From: Alistipes sp.
GTDB taxonomy: Bacteria; Bacteroidota; Bacteroidia; Bacteroidales; Rikenellaceae
Assembly: GCA_017629145.1 (NCBI GenBank)
Contig: JAGBXR010000036.1
Coordinates: 1-64,000, forward strand
DNA length: 64,000 bases
Direction: 5' to 3'
Position 1 is the stretch's first letter. Each line of letters starts with the position of its first letter. The notes under the pieces were generated by a model. The model made no database searches. It had not been told where the DNA came from and was given only the letters and a program-made list of their open reading frames with translations. The position numbers were made by a program, and so were the translations under genes. Positions 1 to 8,714 of the stretch are shown here, in pieces.

Positions 1-119
1 AGTGGTGCAGATGTGGTGCATCACAAAAGAAACCCTCTCGGGATAGTACTTTGACGTACAGCCCGAGAGGGTTTACTTTTAGGGATGTGCCGCAGATGCG
101 CCACTATCACAACAAATTA
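1..119 (-). repeat. Palindromic structured element, copy 1 (cut by window edge)
   Basis: Read on the minus strand it begins TAATTTGTTGTGATAGTGGC, two to three bases after the ilvE stop, and runs off the window edge. Its core is a perfect 13-bp hairpin (30-42 with 62-74) that would sit just 3' of ilvE mRNA. The outer arms match copies at 3802-3930 and 24754-24884 in layout, but the stem sequences differ with compensating changes. It probably acts as, or contains, the ilvE terminator (inference). Confidence 0.75.
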
Positions 120-122
120 AAA

Positions 123-1136
123 TTACATTACTTCTACATTCCAGTTGTGAATATCCTCCACACGGCCATACTGGATGCCCTGAAGGTGATCGTACATCTT
201 CTTACAAGTCTCACCAACCTTCATACCGAAGTCGTATGTAACATTGTTGTCAAGATCGTAGAGAGCACCGATAGGAGAGATTACAGCAGCTGTACCGCAA
301 GCACCTGCCTCCTCGAATGTAGCGAGCTCCTCAACTGGGATATCGCGCTCCTCAACAGTAAGACCGAGGTCAGCAGCAATCTGACGAAGGCTCTTGTTGG
401 TGATAGATGGAAGAATAGACAAAGACTTAGGAGTTACATAGGTGTTGTTCTTGATACCGAAGAAGTTTGCAGCACCGAACTCCTCAACCTTTGAGTGAGT
501 AGCAGCATCGAGGTACAATACGTTAGAGAAGCCCTTAGCGTGAGCAGACTCCAACGACCAGATAGATGAAGCGTAGTTACCACCTACCTTAACGTCACCT
601 GTTCCACGTGGAGCAGCACGGTCCTGATCACGCATAATGAGAGCCTTGATAGCGCTCATACCGCCCTTGAAGTAAGGACCTACAGGAGCACAGAAGATGA
701 TGAGGTCAGCCTCGTCAACAGCGCGAACACCCAAGCAAGTCTTTGTACCGAGGAGTGTAGGACGCAAGTAGAGCGATGCACCTGTCTCGTAAGGAGGAAT
801 GAAGTCTGCGTTGCGACGAACACACTCAACGCAACCCTCAACGAACTGCTCTACAGTAGGTGCTGGCAAGCAGAGACGCTCTGCAGAGTTGATCATACGC
901 TTAGCGTTCTCGTCGGGACGGAACAAGCGTACCTTACCATCTACACCACGGAAGGCCTTAAGACCCTCGAAGATCTCCAAGCCGTAGTGCAAACAAGCTG
1001 CCGACATATGCATCTTGATGTACTCGTCGTCAGTTACCTCCATCTGGCTCCACTGACCGTTAGCATAGTGGTAGCGAACATTGAAAGCGGTCTTGTAGTA
1101 CGCAAAACCAAGCTCTCCCCATTTGATGTTTTCCAT
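123..1136 (-). CDS. ilvE: Branched-chain amino acid aminotransferase
   Basis: A fold-type IV PLP aminotransferase that interconverts leucine, isoleucine and valine with their 2-oxo acids using glutamate/2-oxoglutarate, in the cytoplasm. The 337 residues fit the family's usual length. The PLP lysine is K183 in the GTGDVKVGGNYA context. Also visible are the GLEIFEGLKAF segment near residues 52-62, YLRPTLLGT near 123-131, and the ACGTAAVISPI phosphate-binding segment near the C-terminus. The gene stands alone: the structured palindromic element follows its stop, and upstream lies an AT-rich gap after metG. No clear TAnnTTTG promoter is visible in that gap. Identity is secure; substrate range is inferred from the family. 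Confidence 0.95.
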   Translation of the reverse strand: MENIKWGELGFAYYKTAFNVRYHYANGQWSQMEVTDDEYIKMHMSAACLHYGLEIFEGLKAFRGVDGKVRLFRPDENAKRMINSAERLCLPAPTVEQFVEGCVECVRRNADFIPPYETGASLYLRPTLLGTKTCLGVRAVDEADLIIFCAPVGPYFKGGMSAIKALIMRDQDRAAPRGTGDVKVGGNYASSIWSLESAHAKGFSNVLYLDAATHSKVEEFGAANFFGIKNNTYVTPKSLSILPSITNKSLRQIAADLGLTVEERDIPVEELATFEEAGACGTAAVISPIGALYDLDNNVTYDFGMKVGETCKKMYDHLQGIQYGRVEDIHNWNVEVM

Positions 1137-1181
1137 AAGTTAAGTTAAAATAAAGTTTTTAGGGTTTTATTATTCTTTCTA

Positions 1182-1201
1182 GGTTATCCATTAAGGTAAC
1201 C
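1182..1201 (-). terminator. Possible metG terminator hairpin
   Basis: GGTTACC and GGATAACC form an imperfect hairpin about 36 nt after the metG stop on the minus strand, followed by an A/T-rich run. The stem is short and contains a mismatch, so it is a weak call. Confidence 0.3.
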
Positions 1202-1236
1202 TTTATATATAACTAATTAGTAATCAGTATTTTACA

Positions 1237-3279
1237 CTATCCTACAACTGCTCCCGACATAGTCTTGTCCTCGGGCTGAAGCAATACCAGACGACCCAAA
1301 GCATCCTCAGCCATAAGGATCATACCGCGAGACTCGATACCCTTGATCTCGCGTGGTGCGAGGTTCGTGAGAACCAACACCTGACGGCCTACGAGCTGCT
1401 CGGGAGTGTAGTACTCCGCGATACCCGACACGATGGTGCGCTTGTCGATACCCGTGTCGATAGTGAGCTTAAGAAGCTTCTTTGTCTTGGCAACCTTCTC
1501 GGCCGCGAGGATTGTCGACACACGGATATCCATAGTCTGGAAGTCGTCGAACGTAACCTCGGCCTTCTGCGCTGCTACGTTCTGTGCCGCCTCGGCAGCG
1601 AGCTTCGCCTTGCGCGATGCCTCGAGCTTGTCGAGCTGCTTCTGGATAACGTCGTCCTCTATCTTCTCGAAGAGAAGCTGTGCCTCGCCGATAGTGTGGC
1701 CTGCAGCCAAAAGTTCCATAGAGCCGAGCGACTCCCAGCCAAACTTATCCACAGCCAACATATCGAGAATCTTGCGTGATGAGAATGGCATAAATGGCTC
1801 GATAGCGATAGCCACGTTAGCCGTAATCTGCAATGCGATATTGAGGATTGTCTTCACACGCTCGGGATCGGTTTTAACAACCTTCCAAGGCTCTGTGTCG
1901 GCCAAATACTTGTTACCGATACGCGCATATGCCATAGCATCTTTCAACGCCTCACGGAAGTGATAATGCTCGATATTGCGCTCCAAAGACTCCTTAATCT
2001 TCTGCAACTCCTCGATGGTAGCCTCGTCGTAGTCGTTGATCTCGCCACGCTCTGGAATCACGCCATCGTAGTATTTCTTCGTAAGCACCAACGCACGATT
2101 GATGAAGTTACCCAATACAGCAACAAGCTCCGAGTTGTTGCGTGCCTGGAAATCCTTCCACGTGAAGTCGTTATCCTTGGTCTCGGGTGCATTTGCACAC
2201 AACACATAGCGCAATACATCCTCCTTGCCAGGGAACTCATCGAGGTACTCGTGGAGCCATACTGCCCAGTTCTGCGAGGTAGAGATCTTGTCACCCTCCA
2301 AGTTGAGGAACTCGTTGGCAGGTACATTCTCTGGTAGGATGTAGTCGCCGTGAGCCTTGAGCATCGATGGGAATACGATACAATGGAATACAATGTTGTC
2401 CTTACCGATGAAGTGTACCATCTTGGTATCCTCGCTCTTCCAGTATTTCTCCCAGTCGGGTGTAAGATCCTTCGTAGCAGAGATATAGCCGATAGGAGCA
2501 TCGAACCATACGTAGAGCACCTTACCGTCAGCACCCTCGACAGGAACAGGGATACCCCAGTCCAGGTCGCGGCTTACGGCACGTGGCTGAAGACCAAGGT
2601 CGAGCCAGCTCTTGCACTGACCGTATACGTTAGACTTCCACTCCTTGTGACCCTCCAGGATCCAGTTGCGCAAGAAACCCTCGTACTGATCCAAAGGCAA
2701 GTACCAGTGCTTGGTCTCGCGCTTTACGGGAACAGAGCCCGACACGGCGCTGCGTGGGTTGATGAGCTCATCGGGAGAGAGCGTCGAGCCACACTTCTCG
2801 CACTGGTCGCCATAGGCCTTCTCGTTCTGGCAACGAGGACACGTACCTACGATATAGCGGTCGGCGAGGAATGTCTGTGCCTCCTCGTCGTAATACTGCT
2901 CCGAGGTCTGCTCGATGAACTTACCCTCGTCGTATAGCTTGCGGAAGAACTCCGACGCTGTTACACGGTGTGTGGGCGAAGAGGTACGCGAGTAGATGTC
3001 GAACGACATACCGAGACGGCGGAACGACTTCTCGATGATCTCGTGGTAGCGGTCTACAACCTGCTGTGGGGTGATACCCTCCTTGCGCGCCTTGATTGTG
3101 ATGGGCACACCGTGCTCATCGCTACCGCATACTGATATTACGTCGTGACCCTTCAGACGAAGGTAACGAGAATAGATGTCCGACGGCACATAAACACCTG
3201 CCAAGTGACCGATGTGTACAGGTCCGTTGGCATAGGGTAGCGCCGAGGTGATAAGATATCGCTTATACTCCTTGCTCAC
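1237..3279 (-). CDS. metG: Methionyl-tRNA synthetase with C-terminal tRNA-binding domain
   Basis: Charges tRNA-Met with methionine in the cytoplasm. It is a class I synthetase of 680 aa with HIGH at residues 22-25 and a KISTS version of KMSKS at 331-335. A zinc knuckle is built from C147, C150, C160 and C163. An OB-fold tRNA-binding domain (Trbp111/EMAPII type) starts near residue 575 with [17 protein letters not shown], as in the dimeric enzymes. It is probably monocistronic, with its own promoter at 3395-3425 and a leader of about 115 nt. All key motifs are present. Confidence 0.97.
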   Translation of the reverse strand: MSKEYKRYLITSALPYANGPVHIGHLAGVYVPSDIYSRYLRLKGHDVISVCGSDEHGVPITIKARKEGITPQQVVDRYHEIIEKSFRRLGMSFDIYSRTSSPTHRVTASEFFRKLYDEGKFIEQTSEQYYDEEAQTFLADRYIVGTCPRCQNEKAYGDQCEKCGSTLSPDELINPRSAVSGSVPVKRETKHWYLPLDQYEGFLRNWILEGHKEWKSNVYGQCKSWLDLGLQPRAVSRDLDWGIPVPVEGADGKVLYVWFDAPIGYISATKDLTPDWEKYWKSEDTKMVHFIGKDNIVFHCIVFPSMLKAHGDYILPENVPANEFLNLEGDKISTSQNWAVWLHEYLDEFPGKEDVLRYVLCANAPETKDNDFTWKDFQARNNSELVAVLGNFINRALVLTKKYYDGVIPERGEINDYDEATIEELQKIKESLERNIEHYHFREALKDAMAYARIGNKYLADTEPWKVVKTDPERVKTILNIALQITANVAIAIEPFMPFSSRKILDMLAVDKFGWESLGSMELLAAGHTIGEAQLLFEKIEDDVIQKQLDKLEASRKAKLAAEAAQNVAAQKAEVTFDDFQTMDIRVSTILAAEKVAKTKKLLKLTIDTGIDKRTIVSGIAEYYTPEQLVGRQVLVLTNLAPREIKGIESRGMILMAEDALGRLVLLQPEDKTMSGAVVG

Positions 3280-3394
3280 TTTATTTCTGTTTTTCAGTTA
3301 TTACTACTTATCATTGAGGGTCTTACGCGACCACTCTGCGCAGCGTATCGCACCAAGGCCGAGCCTTAGCTATACAACAACGCATAATACGAAA

Positions 3395-3425
3395 CAAAGA
3401 TAATAATTCTTTAGCGAAATAGCAA
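3395..3425 (-). promoter_or_regulatory. Bacteroidetes-type promoter of metG
   Basis: On the minus strand TTG (3425-3423) is followed after 20 nt by TATCTTTG (3402-3395). This matches the -33/-7 pattern of the Bacteroidetes primary sigma factor. It lies upstream of metG in otherwise non-coding DNA. Confidence 0.65.
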
Positions 3426-3451
3426 GAGCAAAACGCATTTTTTGGATGTAT

Positions 3452-3801
3452 GGCAAGATGGGGGCTAAGGGAGATTAGGGAGTTTAGGGAGGTTTTTGGG
3501 TTAGGGAGATTAAGGAGTTTAAGGAGAGGCTTGCGCGCATTTGGATGGGGGCTAAGGGAATTTAGGGAATTTAAGGAGTTTAGGGAGGGCTTGCGCGCCT
3601 AAGGATGGGGGCTAAAGGAATTTAAGGAGTTTAGGGAATTTAAGGAGAGGCTTGCGCGCCCTTAGAACGCACTCAGGCTCCTTAACACTCCTATATTCAT
3701 TAATTTCCTTAAACTCCTTAATTTCCTTAAACTCTCTATTTTCCCTAATCTCCCTATTTTCCCTAAATTCCCTAATTCACCACCTACCCACCTGCACACC
3801 C
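3452..3801. repeat. Purine/pyrimidine-rich tandem and inverted repeat array
   Basis: From 3452 to 3660 the plus strand carries purine-rich 10-11 nt steps of the type TTAGGGAGAT or TTAAGGAGTT. They are grouped into units of about 60-75 bp, each closed by GGCTTGCGCGC (last letters near 3537, 3598 and 3659). From about 3690 to 3778 the composition flips to pyrimidine-rich on the same strand. The hinge (about 3651-3716) recurs almost unchanged in reverse orientation near 25028-24965. No coding potential is seen in this stretch between metG and the ABC exporter gene. Confidence 0.8.
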
Positions 3802-3930
3802 TAATTTGTTGTCAGAGTGGCGCTAATTTACCGCCGATAAAGAGAAAGAGCGGATGGGACATACTTGAAGTATTTCCCATTCGCTCTTTGGATTGAGGTG
3901 GCGAAGGAGCGCCACTATCACAACAAATTA
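3802..3930 (-). repeat. Palindromic structured element, copy 2 (complete)
   Basis: A 129-bp imperfect palindrome whose ends are TAATTTGTTGT in inverted orientation. On the minus strand the first TAA is the stop codon of the ABC exporter gene (3930-3928). The inner stem GAGCGAATGGGA/TCCCATCCGCTC encloses the apical AATACTTCAAGTATG. Asymmetric internal segments (GTGATA on the gene side, CTGACA on the far side; CACCTCAATC opposite CTTTATCGG) recur in copy 3. The stems differ from copies 1 and 3 by paired changes. Confidence 0.85.
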
Positions 3931-5766
3931 TGTGAAGCTTTGCATTTGAATAAGGTTAGCGTATATTCCTCCCTTGGCAAGGAGCTCCTGATGAGTACCC
4001 TGCTCGGCTACGCGACCCTGGTCGATAACATAGATGCGGTCGGCGTTGTAGATAGTACTCAAGCGGTGAGCAATAACTATAGATGTACGACCCTTAAGCA
4101 GATTGGTGAGAGCATCCTGAACAAGCTTCTCGCTCTCGGTGTCGAGTGCCGAGGTAGCCTCGTCCAAGATCAAAATCTCGGGGTTCTTAAGCACCGCACG
4201 CGCAATGCTGAGTCGCTGACGCTGACCACCCGAGAGCTTGGTGCCTCGGTCACCAATATTGGTGTTGTAGCCATCGTGCGAAGCTACGATAAAGGTGTGA
4301 GCATTAGCAATCTTCGAAGCCTCGATAACCTCGTCGTGCGTAGCATTGGGGCGACCCATAAGTATGTTGCCCTCGATGGAGTCGTTGAACAAAACAGTAT
4401 CCTGCGAGACGATGCTCATACGCTGGCGCAGAGACTCCTGGTCGAAATCGCGGATAGAGACACCATCGAACAGCACATCGCCCGACTGCACATCGTAGAA
4501 GCGTGGTATAAGCTCGCTCAAGGTAGACTTACCTCCACCCGAAGCACCCACCAGCGCTACGGTCTCGCCCTTGCGGATGGTGATCGAAGCATCGTTGATA
4601 ACATTGCGCTGACCATCGTACGAGAAGCTCACATTGCGCAACTCGATAGACTCCTTCAAACCCTCGAACTTACGAGCATAGGCACTATCTCTGACATCGC
4701 TCTGTGCATCGATAACGCTGAAGATACGCTCTCCAGCAGCTACACCCTGGTTGATATTTGCAAACTGGTCGATGAACGAACGTACGGGGCGTGTAATTTG
4801 GGAGAAGGCGGCGATGAAGGCTATGAAGCCCGCACCACTAATCCAACCCTGCTGAACGAGTGTGCCACCAAAGACGAGGATAACGGCAACGGCCGTAATA
4901 CCCAGAAACTCACTCATAGGTGAGGCCAACTGCTGGCGACGAGCCATAGATATCATAAGGCGCGAATACTCCGAATTAATCTTACGGAACTTATTAAGGA
5001 TGAAGTTACTAGCGTTGTAGCCCTTGACAATCTTCATACCCGAGAGCGTCTCATCCAACACCGACACCATATCACCCATACGCTCCTGACCGCGCTGCGC
5101 AGGGTGGCGAAGACGCTTCACTATACCGCCAATGATGACACCTACAACGGGTAGGAACAGAACGGCAAAGAGAGACAACTGCCACGAGATACCTATCATC
5201 AGCACAAGGAAGCCGATAATGAGGAACGGATCGCGGAAGGCAACCTGCAGGGTGTTGGTAATGCAGAACTGCACGACCATAACATCCTGCGTGATTTTGG
5301 ACATCACGTCGCCCTTACGCTGCTCCGTGAAGTAGCCTACGTTCATATCCAGAACGCGCGAGAACATCTCATCACGCATACGCTGAACACTGTTTACGCG
5401 GAGACGCTCAACGGTCATCGCAGCAGCATAGCGGAAGAGGTTGTTGAGAAGGCTCATCAACACCGTAACAACGCCCAGCAGCGCGAGAAAGCGCAACTGG
5501 CTGAACTCCGTACCGAAGGCTATGGTGTAGATATAGCAGAGCAGAGCATCGAAACCCTCGGCATTAAGCTGCAAGGCAGGGAACTCGTATACGGGAACAA
5601 AACTAAAACCACCATCTGTATCGAACATAGCGTTGAGGATGGGGATAATCATCGCGTAGTTGAACGTGTTGAATATCGCGTGAAGCGCCGCAAAGAAGAA
5701 GTACGGCACCGTATAACGGCTCAAGGGGCTTCCGAAGCGCAAGAGCCTAAAGTATGTTTTAAGCAT
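3928..5766 (-). CDS. ABC exporter, fused permease and ATPase (MsbA-like)
   Basis: An inner-membrane ATP-driven exporter half-transporter; the family includes lipid A and drug flippases, and the substrate here is unknown. Of 612 aa, residues about 20-335 hold the transmembrane domain and about 370-610 the nucleotide-binding domain. Walker A is GASGGGKST at 407-415, the Q-loop is Q455, the signature LSGGQ is at 511-515, and Walker B is ILILDE at 531-536. The insertion near residues 50-85 after TM1 is longer than in MsbA of E. coli. It lies downstream of the NrnA-like gene but behind a terminator (5794-5825). Its stop codon lies inside a palindromic repeat end. Confidence 0.92.
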   Translation of the reverse strand: MLKTYFRLLRFGSPLSRYTVPYFFFAALHAIFNTFNYAMIIPILNAMFDTDGGFSFVPVYEFPALQLNAEGFDALLCYIYTIAFGTEFSQLRFLALLGVVTVLMSLLNNLFRYAAAMTVERLRVNSVQRMRDEMFSRVLDMNVGYFTEQRKGDVMSKITQDVMVVQFCITNTLQVAFRDPFLIIGFLVLMIGISWQLSLFAVLFLPVVGVIIGGIVKRLRHPAQRGQERMGDMVSVLDETLSGMKIVKGYNASNFILNKFRKINSEYSRLMISMARRQQLASPMSEFLGITAVAVILVFGGTLVQQGWISGAGFIAFIAAFSQITRPVRSFIDQFANINQGVAAGERIFSVIDAQSDVRDSAYARKFEGLKESIELRNVSFSYDGQRNVINDASITIRKGETVALVGASGGGKSTLSELIPRFYDVQSGDVLFDGVSIRDFDQESLRQRMSIVSQDTVLFNDSIEGNILMGRPNATHDEVIEASKIANAHTFIVASHDGYNTNIGDRGTKLSGGQRQRLSIARAVLKNPEILILDEATSALDTESEKLVQDALTNLLKGRTSIVIAHRLSTIYNADRIYVIDQGRVAEQGTHQELLAKGGIYANLIQMQSFT

Positions 5767-5793
5767 TTATACTATATTTTCAATAAATATAAA

Positions 5794-5825
5794 AAAACAG
5801 AGTCCCATAAAAGAAACGCTGTTTT
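5794..5825 (-). terminator. Rho-independent terminator of the DHH gene
   Basis: AAAACAGCGT and ACTCTGTTTT pair with one mismatch around a 12-nt loop. The minus-strand transcript then runs into TTTTTTTAT. It sits 20 nt past the stop of the DHH phosphoesterase. Confidence 0.7.
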
Positions 5826-5845
5826 TTATGATATTAGAGCTCTGC

Positions 5846-6874
5846 TCATTTGAGATTACCCTCCTTGGCATACAACGCCACACACTCCTCGTAGTGCTTC
5901 AGAGTCTCCTCCATCGACACAAACGACTTACCACCAGCGGCATTGCGGTGACCACCACCATTGAAGAAGCGCTGTGCGAAGAGATTGACATCGATATCGC
6001 CACGCGAGCGCAACGACACACGTATAAAGTCGCTATGCTCGGTGAACATTGCCGACATCTTCATCTTCTTGATAGTTAGCGGATAGTTGACAAAACCCTC
6101 GCTATCGCCCTGCTGGAACCAGAAGCGACGCATCTCCTTCTCCGTAAGCGACATATGGGCTACTGTGCCGTTGTGGAAGATCTTCATCTTGCGGTTGATG
6201 ACATAGCCAAACAGACGCGCACGACCCTCGGTAAAGGAGTTGTAGACGTTGTTGTGGATAGCTGGGATGGATATTCCCGTTGCCGCCATAACCGAAACCA
6301 TACGGAACAGATCGGGCGTAACGGTCGAGAATGCGAAGTTGCCTGTATCGGTCATCATACCCACAAAGAGATTCTCGGCCATAGTTGCCGAGATATGCTC
6401 CAAGCCGTAGAGTTGCTCGATGATACGAGCCAACAGATAGCAGGTACTCGATGCCTCGGAATAGGAGAACATAAGGTCGAAGTCCTGAACGGGATCGAGA
6501 TGATGGTCTATAAGCACTCTTTTAGCCTCTCTGTTGCCCTCGATGACATCGCCAAGACCTTCGAGTCGAGACATAGTGTGAAAGTCGAGACAGAAGATTA
6601 TATCGGCCTCTCGCACCGCCTTCTCGGTACTGCCGTCGGTGTCGTTCTTATAGTTGAGCATCGTACGGATGCCTGGCATAAACTCGAGGTAGTAGGGGTA
6701 GCGGTTTGGGATTATGCAGGTCACCGAGTGACCATTCTTGGTGAGGAGCTCGGCCCACGCCAACGATGATCCTATAGCATCGCCATCAGGATTGGTGTGC
6801 GCGAGGATTACTACCGATTTGGGCTCGGCAAGCATAGCGCGAAGACTCTCTATTTTTTGCTGATCTAACTGCAT
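5846..6874 (-). CDS. DHH/DHHA1 phosphoesterase, NrnA-like oligoribonuclease/pAp phosphatase
   Basis: Likely degrades short oligoribonucleotides (nanoRNA) and/or dephosphorylates pAp, using two Mn2+ ions in the cytoplasm. The 342 aa match the NrnA size. The metal-binding motifs are AHTNPDGDAIGSSLA near residues 25-39, the acidic LDFHT, DHHLDP near 143-148, and MMTDTGNFAFS. The C-terminal DHHA1 domain has GGGHRNAAGG. It has its own promoter at 6895-6926 and a terminator at 5794-5825, so it is probably monocistronic. The choice between nanoRNase, pApase and c-di-AMP/pGpG-related activity cannot be made from sequence alone. Confidence 0.9.
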   Translation of the reverse strand: MQLDQQKIESLRAMLAEPKSVVILAHTNPDGDAIGSSLAWAELLTKNGHSVTCIIPNRYPYYLEFMPGIRTMLNYKNDTDGSTEKAVREADIIFCLDFHTMSRLEGLGDVIEGNREAKRVLIDHHLDPVQDFDLMFSYSEASSTCYLLARIIEQLYGLEHISATMAENLFVGMMTDTGNFAFSTVTPDLFRMVSVMAATGISIPAIHNNVYNSFTEGRARLFGYVINRKMKIFHNGTVAHMSLTEKEMRRFWFQQGDSEGFVNYPLTIKKMKMSAMFTEHSDFIRVSLRSRGDIDVNLFAQRFFNGGGHRNAAGGKSFVSMEETLKHYEECVALYAKEGNLK

Positions 6875-6894
6875 AAAAAAGATGTTTATTCACG

Positions 6895-6926
6895 CAAAGA
6901 TAGTAAAATTTTATTAAGAATGAAAT
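6895..6926 (-). promoter_or_regulatory. Promoter of the DHH gene
   Basis: On the minus strand TATCTTTG (6902-6895) is a perfect -7 element about 20 nt before the start codon. A weaker TTTCA lies at the -33 position. The leader is short. Confidence 0.55.
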
Positions 6927-7549
6927 TTTCATCGCCCTTTTTCTCGGTTAATGCTTTGAGGAGCTGTGGTTTCGGGTGAGTTGGCGAGGGGAGCAAAGCG
7001 AAGCGTAACTCATAAGCCTTATACCCCACAGAATCACACCCTGAATATAAGCAAGCTTTAAGCTTGCTACACAACGCCAAACTTTCAACACTGCGAACCG
7101 CAGAGTATAAAAGCCTCAACCACACACTATTTAGCCACGCCGAGGTAGGGAGTAACAACCCTTTATACCTCAAAAATATAGTTTTTTTGTCTTTCGCGCA
7201 GTCTGGCTTGAAATGACCCTAACGACACAGCGGCCGAGTGTTTATAAACATCTATTTTTATCTTTTTAATACTTTATATATATATAAATAAAAATACAAA
7301 ATAATAATAGCTGTTGATAGTGTTAGTAAGTGTGGAGAGTTGGCGTTATCGACAGTTTCTATTTTTTTTGTTAATTATATCTCTTGTATAAATATTTGAA
7401 AACAAGCTAAATAAAAATCTGTTGTTGAAATGTTGATAGATTTCTAAACAAATTAACAGACATAAATTATCAACATCAGCAGTCAGCAACCACGCATTTT
7501 GCCGTTGATAGTTTATTCTATAGTTTTTAGAAGATTTATTTGCAAAAAA
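6927..7549. other. Long intergenic region: palindrome plus AT-rich stretch with DnaA-box-like 9-mers
   Basis: No convincing gene is seen. The left part holds a perfect palindrome with arms GCAAGCTT/AAGCTTGC (7051-7067). From about 7240 to 7550 the DNA is strikingly A/T-rich and carries 9-mers one or two changes from the DnaA box TTATCCACA. TTATCAACA-type sites are at 7312-7320, 7431-7439, 7467-7475 and 7503-7511, and TTATCGACA is at 7346-7354. Two further variants lie at 7607-7615 and 7617-7625, across the mrp terminator and stop. It could be an origin-like or DnaA-regulated region, or merely an AT-rich spacer. Confidence 0.4.
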
Positions 7550-7578
7550 GAGGCGGTCGTATATGCAACGACCACCCC
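7550..7578 (-). terminator. Rho-independent terminator of mrp
   Basis: On the minus strand GGGGTGGTCGT pairs along 11 positions (two G-U pairs) with ACGACCGCCTC around a 7-nt loop and is followed by TTTTTT. It lies 53 nt past the mrp stop. Confidence 0.85.
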
Positions 7579-7631
7579 TTATCTTCCAAATTTTTTTACT
7601 CTTTTTTTATCAACGGTTATCATCAGAGTTT

Positions 7632-8687
7632 TTAACAATCGCCACCGAGGTTTTCAACAACCTTATCAGCGATGTTAGCATAGTACTCCTCGACTCTTGG
7701 GTCGAATCCCGTAGCTGGACGACCATCCTCGCTGCCCTCCATTATCGACTGGATTATAGGCACCTCGCCCAAAAGGTCGATACCCGCAGCCTCGGCATAG
7801 CGACGTGCGCCACCGCGACCGAAGATATAGTACTTGTTGTCGGGCAACTCCTCGGGTGTAAACCACGCCATATTCTCGACAACACCCAGCACAGGAATGT
7901 TGACCTGTGCGTGGCGGAACATCTCGACACCGCGTACCACATCGGCTACAGCAACCTGCTGTGGCGTAGATACGATAACGGCACCCGAGATTTTGAGTTC
8001 GTTGATGATTGAGAGGTGTATATCGCCCGTACCTGGAGGAAGATCTACCAACAGATAGTCGAGTTTGCCCCAGCGTGTCTGGTGGATAAGCTGATGGAGC
8101 GCATTTACAGCCATACCACCGCGCCACATAAGAGCATCGGTAGGCTTGATGAAAAAGCCGATAGACATAAGCTTGATGCCCAACGACTGCGCAGGGATGA
8201 TATACTCGTTACCAGCCTCGTCCTTCTCGGCATCGGGCACATAACCCTCAACACCAAACATCTTGTTCTGCGATGGGCCGTAGATATCGGCATCCAGGAT
8301 ACCGACATTATAGCCTCTGTGGCGCAGAGCTACGGCTAAGTTAGCCGTAACCGTAGATTTGCCGACACCACCCTTACCCGAAGCGATAGCTACAACGCGG
8401 CAAATATCCGTAGTTGTGGTCTGCTGCTCGCGGCGGCGTGGCTTGGGTGCTGCCTCGCGGATGATAACCATAGCGCTTGACTCGGGGTAGCGCTCCGCAA
8501 GGAGCTCCTCGACACGACGCTTAATCTTCTGTGCGAATGGGTCGCGTGCCTTCTGGAAACGAAGCGTAATGGCTATAGAGCCATCCTCGCCTCGGTCAGC
8601 ACGATCGACAAATCCGCTATCAACAATGTTTTGCTCCGTCTCGGGGTGAATAATACCACGGAGCAATAGTTCCAACTCCTCGTTCAT
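7632..8687 (-). CDS. mrp: Mrp/NBP35 family iron-sulfur cluster carrier ATPase
   Basis: A cytoplasmic P-loop ATPase (ApbC/Mrp) that is thought to carry or insert Fe-S clusters into apo-proteins. The 351 aa comprise an N-terminal MIP18-like domain (about 1-85), then a deviant Walker A GKGGVGKST at residues 104-112, the ADIYGPS segment, and LLVDLPPGTGD. The last residues end in GGDC, so a classical C-terminal CxxC pair is not obvious. It lies 27 nt behind sppA on the same strand and is probably co-transcribed with it; transcription ends at 7550-7578. Confidence 0.93.
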   Translation of the reverse strand: MNEELELLLRGIIHPETEQNIVDSGFVDRADRGEDGSIAITLRFQKARDPFAQKIKRRVEELLAERYPESSAMVIIREAAPKPRRREQQTTTTDICRVVAIASGKGGVGKSTVTANLAVALRHRGYNVGILDADIYGPSQNKMFGVEGYVPDAEKDEAGNEYIIPAQSLGIKLMSIGFFIKPTDALMWRGGMAVNALHQLIHQTRWGKLDYLLVDLPPGTGDIHLSIINELKISGAVIVSTPQQVAVADVVRGVEMFRHAQVNIPVLGVVENMAWFTPEELPDNKYYIFGRGGARRYAEAAGIDLLGEVPIIQSIMEGSEDGRPATGFDPRVEEYYANIADKVVENLGGDC

Positions 8688-8714
8688 ACTTATATATAAT
8701 ATATATACTCTCTA

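Noticed and set aside
3452..3801. Possible CRISPR array in the purine-rich repeats
   Set aside because: Units vary in length and there are no unique spacers of constant size, no cas genes, and the array flips from purine- to pyrimidine-rich.
6886..7173. 95-residue ORF on the minus strand upstream of the DHH gene
   Set aside because: It covers the DHH promoter and the GCAAGCTT palindrome, has no recognisable protein pattern and no start context; treated as chance ORF.
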